Shown piece by piece: positions 32,440 through 35,656 of a DNA stretch of 35,656 nt. A model generated the notes under the pieces. The model was given only the letters and a program-made list of their open reading frames with translations, was not told the DNA's origin and ran no database searches. The stretch spans positions 93,373-129,028 of the forward strand of contig NZ_JRXE01000002.1 of assembly GCF_001267535.1 (NCBI RefSeq). The letters are read 5' to 3'. The DNA is from Winslowiella iniecta (GTDB lineage: Bacteria > Pseudomonadota > Gammaproteobacteria > Enterobacterales > Enterobacteriaceae). Made by a program: the position numbers and the translations under genes. The number at the start of each line of letters is the position of its first letter. Within the stretch, counting starts at the first letter, position 1.

Positions 32440-33098
32440 TGCTGCTGCGCGTGATTAAGCGTGAGCTGCAAATCGCCTTTCGCAGCGGTGCGGAAATCAT
32501 CAACCCCCTGTGGTTCTTCCTGATTGTTATTACCCTGTTTCCACTCGGCGTTGGCCCGGAGCCGCAGCTGCTGGCGCGAATTGCGCCTGGCATCGTCTGG
32601 GTCGCGGCGTTACTTTCATCGCTGCTGGCGCTGGAGCGACTGTTTCGCGACGACTTTATGGATGGCTCGCTGGAGCAACTGTTGCTGCTGCCGACCCCGC
32701 TGGCAATCACCGTACTTGGCAAAGTCGTGGCGCACTGGCTGATCACCGGTTTGCCACTGTTACTGCTGTCGCCACTGGCGGCACTGTTGCTGTCGCTGGA
32801 TTTTGCCAGCTGGCGTGCCATGGCGCTGACACTGTTGCTGGGTACCCCGACGTTAAGTTTTCTCGGCGCGATTGGTGTGGCGCTGACGGTCGGATTACGC
32901 CGTGGCGGTGTGCTGTTAAGTTTGCTGGTGTTGCCACTGGCCATTCCGGTACTGATTTTTGCCAGCGCGGCCATTGATGCCGCCGGTCAGGGGTTAGCGA
33001 TTGACGGTTATCTGGCAATTCTTGGTGCGATGATGATTGGCAGTGCCACGCTGGCCCCCTTTGCCACTGCGGCCGCCCTGCGCATCAGCCTGCATTAA
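32439..33098 (+). CDS. ccmB: heme exporter membrane subunit CcmB
   Basis: 219-residue membrane subunit of the CcmABCD complex (E. coli 220). NPLWFFLIVITLFPLGVGPEPQLLARIAPG and ALERLFRDDFMDGSLEQL, each split over the inner-membrane loops, are diagnostic. Six hydrophobic helices. The start at ATG 32439 overlaps the ccmA stop (translational coupling); a GTG three bases earlier is in frame but less likely. Confidence 0.96.
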   Translation: MLLRVIKRELQIAFRSGAEIINPLWFFLIVITLFPLGVGPEPQLLARIAPGIVWVAALLSSLLALERLFRDDFMDGSLEQLLLLPTPLAITVLGKVVAHWLITGLPLLLLSPLAALLLSLDFASWRAMALTLLLGTPTLSFLGAIGVALTVGLRRGGVLLSLLVLPLAIPVLIFASAAIDAAGQGLAIDGYLAILGAMMIGSATLAPFATAAALRISLH

Positions 33099-33158
33099 CC
33101 GCTGCCGCAGCGCTTCGGCAACAGACAAAATTTTTTATTCTATTGTGAGCAATTAAAC

Positions 33159-33902
33159 ATGTGGAAGTGGTTACATCAGCTGGCGAAGCCGGAGCGGCTT
33201 TATCAGTTATGTGGGCGTCTGGTGCCCTGGTTTACCCTTGCCGGTCTGGCATCCCTGCTGCTCGGTTGGATATGGGGCTTCGGCTTCGCACCGGCGGATT
33301 ATCAGCAGGGTGACAGTTATCGCATTATCTATATTCACGTACCGGCAGCGATGTGGTCGATGGGGATTTACGCCTCAATGGCTATCGCGGCGTTTACCGG
33401 GCTGGTGTGGCAGATTAAAACTGCCGATCTGGCGGCGGCAGCGATGGCACCGGTCGGCGCGGTATTTACCTTTATTGCGCTGGTAACCGGTTCTGCCTGG
33501 GGAAAACCGATGTGGGGCACCTGGTGGATCTGGGATGCGCGACTGACGTCCGAGCTGGTACTGCTGTTCCTGTATATGGGGGTGATTGCGCTCTACAGCT
33601 CGTTTGAGGATCGCCGGGTGGCCGGGCGCGCCGCCGGGATTCTGATCCTGGTCGGGGTGGTGAATATTCCGATTATTCATTACTCGGTACAGTGGTGGAA
33701 TACCCTGCATCAGGGCTCGTCCGGTGCGCTGCAACAGGCGATTGCACCGAGTATGCGCACCCCGCTGCGCTGGTCGATTCTCGGTTATCTGCTGGTGTTT
33801 ATTGCTCTGACGCTGATGCGCCTGCGTAATTTGCTGCTGCTGACCGAACGTCATCGCCCGTGGGTGACGGATGTCGCCGCGAAGGGAGGGCGCAAAGCAT
33901 GA
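33159..33902 (+). CDS. ccmC: heme handling protein CcmC
   Basis: 247-residue inner-membrane protein that attaches heme to CcmE. It carries the tryptophan-rich WWD motif (WGKPMWGTWWIWDARLTSEL, about 115-133) and the two heme-ligand histidines H60 (IYIHVPAAMW) and H184 (WNTLHQG), at the same positions as in E. coli. Six helices. Separated from ccmB by 60 bp, with a moderate ribosome site, and overlapping ccmD by ATGA. Confidence 0.97.
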   Translation: MWKWLHQLAKPERLYQLCGRLVPWFTLAGLASLLLGWIWGFGFAPADYQQGDSYRIIYIHVPAAMWSMGIYASMAIAAFTGLVWQIKTADLAAAAMAPVGAVFTFIALVTGSAWGKPMWGTWWIWDARLTSELVLLFLYMGVIALYSSFEDRRVAGRAAGILILVGVVNIPIIHYSVQWWNTLHQGSSGALQQAIAPSMRTPLRWSILGYLLVFIALTLMRLRNLLLLTERHRPWVTDVAAKGGRKA

Positions 33903-34126
33903 TGCCGGCTTTCTCTTCCTGGCAAACCTTCTTCGCCATGGGTGGCTATGCCTTTTATGTCTGGCTGGCCGTCTGTTTCACCGTGATTCCGCTGGCGGTG
34001 CTGTTTATTCACAGCGTGCTGCAACGTCGTCGGTTGCTGGCAGACATCCGCCAGCGCCAGTCGCGCGAACGTCGTATCCGTGCGGCAAAAACCAAAAAAG
34101 CCGTCACTGAAGCGGCAGGAGAGTAA
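33899..34126 (+). CDS. ccmD: small heme-export accessory protein CcmD
   Basis: 75 residues with one membrane helix ([20 protein letters not shown]) and a basic C-terminal tail, the CcmD pattern (69 in E. coli). It stabilises the CcmAB-C-E complex and is needed for release of holo-CcmE. ATG 33899 overlaps the ccmC stop as ATGA; an adjacent second ATG (33902) could also serve. Ribosome site GGAGGG. The C-terminal Lys/Ala extension is slightly longer than in E. coli. Confidence 0.95.
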   Translation: MMPAFSSWQTFFAMGGYAFYVWLAVCFTVIPLAVLFIHSVLQRRRLLADIRQRQSRERRIRAAKTKKAVTEAAGE

Positions 34127-34128
34127 CC

Positions 34129-34617
34129 GTGAATACCCGTCGTAAGAATCGCCTGTATCTGATCGTGGCGATACTGATTGGCCTGGGTCTGGCGACCGCA
34201 CTGGTGATGTATGCCCTGCGATCGAATATCGACCTGTTTTATACACCCGGTGAAATTATCAATGGCAAAGGCGCGGCGCAGGAAAAACCTGAAGCTGGCC
34301 AGCGCCTGCGCGTTGGCGGCATGGTGATGCCGGGCAGTGTGAAGCGCGATCCGCAGACGCTGCGCGTCTCGTTCAAGCTGTATGACGCCAATGGCGTGGT
34401 CAGCGTCAGCTACGAAGGCATTTTGCCGGATCTGTTCCGCGAAGGGCAGGGCGTGGTGGCACAAGGCGTGCTGGAGCCGGGCAATCTGATCAATGCCAAA
34501 GAAGTGCTGGCCAAACATGATGAAAAATACACCCCACCGGAAATTGAAGATGCAATGAAGCAGAACCATAAACGGCCTGCCGATGCATATCAGCCCGCAC
34601 AAGGGGGCCAGTCATGA
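34129..34617 (+). CDS. ccmE: periplasmic heme chaperone CcmE
   Basis: 162 residues, GTG start at 34129 two bases after the ccmD stop (GTG is also used in E. coli). N-terminal anchor helix (residues 9-30) and OB-fold heme chaperone domain. The heme-binding H130 and Y134 sit in [12 protein letters not shown] exactly as in E. coli, and [13 protein letters not shown] and [13 protein letters not shown] are conserved. Heme binds covalently to H130 before transfer to apocytochromes via CcmF/H. Overlaps ccmF by ATGA. Confidence 0.97.
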   Translation: MNTRRKNRLYLIVAILIGLGLATALVMYALRSNIDLFYTPGEIINGKGAAQEKPEAGQRLRVGGMVMPGSVKRDPQTLRVSFKLYDANGVVSVSYEGILPDLFREGQGVVAQGVLEPGNLINAKEVLAKHDEKYTPPEIEDAMKQNHKRPADAYQPAQGGQS

Positions 34618-35656
34618 TCCCGGAAATTGGCAGTTTTCTGCTCTGTCTGGCACTGGCGCTGTCGCTGCTGTTAAGTATTTACCCGCTGTGGGGCGCAGCG
34701 CGCCAGGACGCACGCCTGATGGCGCTGGCTCGCCCGCTGACTTACGGGCTGTTTTGCTGTATTGCCGCCGCCTTCGCGATACTGGTACATGCCTTTATCG
34801 TCAATGATTTCAGCGTGGCCTATGTGGCGACCAATTCCAACACGCTGCTGCCGGTCTACTACCGCATTGCCGCCACCTGGGGCGCGCATGAAGGCTCGCT
34901 GCTGCTGTGGGTGCTGTTGCTGAGTAGCTGGACGCTGCTGGTCGCGCTGTTCAGTCGCGGTATGCCGCTGGATTCCATCGCCCGTGTGCTGGCGGTGATG
35001 GGGATGATTAACCTCGGTTTCCTGCTGTTTATCACCCTGACGTCGAATCCGTTTACCCGCACATTACCGGATATTCCCATCGACGGCAGCGACCTCAATC
35101 CGATGTTGCAGGATATCGGACTGATCTTCCATCCGCCGCTGCTGTATATGGGTTATGTCGGTTTCTCGGTAGCGTTCGCGTTTGCGATTGCGTCATTAAT
35201 GGCCGGTCGTCTGGATACCGCGTGGGCGCGCTGGTCGCGTCCGTGGACCACCGCCGCCTGGGTGTTTCTGACCATCGGTATCGTGCTGGGTTCTGCCTGG
35301 GCCTACTATGAGCTGGGCTGGGGCGGCTGGTGGTTCTGGGATCCGGTTGAAAACGCCTCATTTATGCCGTGGCTGGCCGGTACTGCACTGATCCACTCGC
35401 TGGCAGTGACGGAAAAACGCGGCACCTTTAAAGCCTGGACGGTACTGCTGGCGATTACCGCGTTTTCGCTCAGCCTGCTGGGGACATTCCTGGTGCGTTC
35501 CGGTGTGCTGGTGTCGGTGCACTCCTTTGCCTCCGATCCGGCGCGCGGCATGTTTATCCTCGCATTCCTGGTGATTGTTATCGGTGGTTCGCTGCTGCTG
35601 TACGCGGTGAAAGGCGGCAAAGTGCGTGGTCGGGTGCTGAATGAGCTGTGGTCGCG
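34614..35656 (+). CDS. ccmF: cytochrome c heme lyase subunit CcmF, 5' part
   Basis: The first 347 codons of about 650; the gene runs off the right edge. It starts at ATG 34614 overlapping the ccmE stop. [20 protein letters not shown] opens the first helix. [19 protein letters not shown] and [20 protein letters not shown] are classic CcmF regions with heme-ligand histidines. The WWD motif is [19 protein letters not shown]. It catalyses heme transfer from CcmE to apocytochrome c with CcmH. No frame interruption within the visible part. Confidence 0.96.
   Translation, partial: MIPEIGSFLLCLALALSLLLSIYPLWGAARQDARLMALARPLTYGLFCCIAAAFAILVHAFIVNDFSVAYVATNSNTLLPVYYRIAATWGAHEGSLLLWVLLLSSWTLLVALFSRGMPLDSIARVLAVMGMINLGFLLFITLTSNPFTRTLPDIPIDGSDLNPMLQDIGLIFHPPLLYMGYVGFSVAFAFAIASLMAGRLDTAWARWSRPWTTAAWVFLTIGIVLGSAWAYYELGWGGWWFWDPVENASFMPWLAGTALIHSLAVTEKRGTFKAWTVLLAITAFSLSLLGTFLVRSGVLVSVHSFASDPARGMFILAFLVIVIGGSLLLYAVKGGKVRGRVLNELWS

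Overview
The window is a chromosomal segment of a gamma-proteobacterium of the order Enterobacterales, most likely family Erwiniaceae (Erwinia or Pantoea). I judge this from near-E. coli versions of gltX, nupC, mntH, glk, ypdAB, alaC, yfdC and ccmABCDEF, in an order close to the E. coli gltX-nupC-mntH-glk-ypdAB-alaC region, combined with indolepyruvate decarboxylase (ipdC), typical of plant-associated Pantoea and Erwinia. This is recognition by eye; no search was run.

Layout. 1-4.9 kb: tRNA-Val, gltX, a YfeC-like regulator, a formate/nitrite-family channel, two tandem tRNA-Ala(GGC) genes, then an AT-rich stretch with one unrecognised gene. 4.9-8.2 kb: nupC and mntH diverge across a control region with two MntR-type boxes; a YpeC-like His/Arg-rich secreted protein converges on mntH. 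8.3-12.3 kb: an aldo/keto reductase flanked by two LacI/GalR-type operator-like palindromes, then ipdC and glk. 12.4-18.4 kb: the pyruvate-sensing two-component system ypdB-ypdA (pyrR-pyrS), a DUF1479 oxygenase-like protein, a GNAT acetyltransferase, alaC and the 23-residue membrane protein ypdK. 18.6-23.6 kb: an HlyD/MFS drug-efflux pair diverges from iclR-usp-membrane protein, with two copies of a candidate operator between them. 23.8-27.4 kb: two small lipoproteins, an SMP-30-type lactonase with a good Fur-box match, yhjX with a PyrR (YpdB) box, and an unannotated 52-codon gene. 27.6-30.5 kb: an AT-rich accessory patch with a YmgB/AriR-like gene, a coding remnant, two tandem PAS-LuxR paralogues, and a candidate structured RNA/terminator downstream of tRNA-Arg(CCU). 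30.6 kb-end: yfdC, then ccmABCDE and the start of ccmF, divergent from yfdC.

How the genes work together. The strongest functional link is that the window carries both the PyrSR (YpdAB) pyruvate sensor and its known E. coli target yhjX. Upstream of yhjX there is a two-part direct repeat with the exact 11-base spacing described for YpdB. Alanine aminotransferase AlaC, glucokinase and indolepyruvate decarboxylase also bear on the pyruvate/alpha-keto-acid node. The efflux/IclR/Usp cluster looks like a self-contained ligand-responsive export module with an unrecognised membrane protein at its end. The ccm genes form a tight, overlapping operon for cytochrome c maturation.
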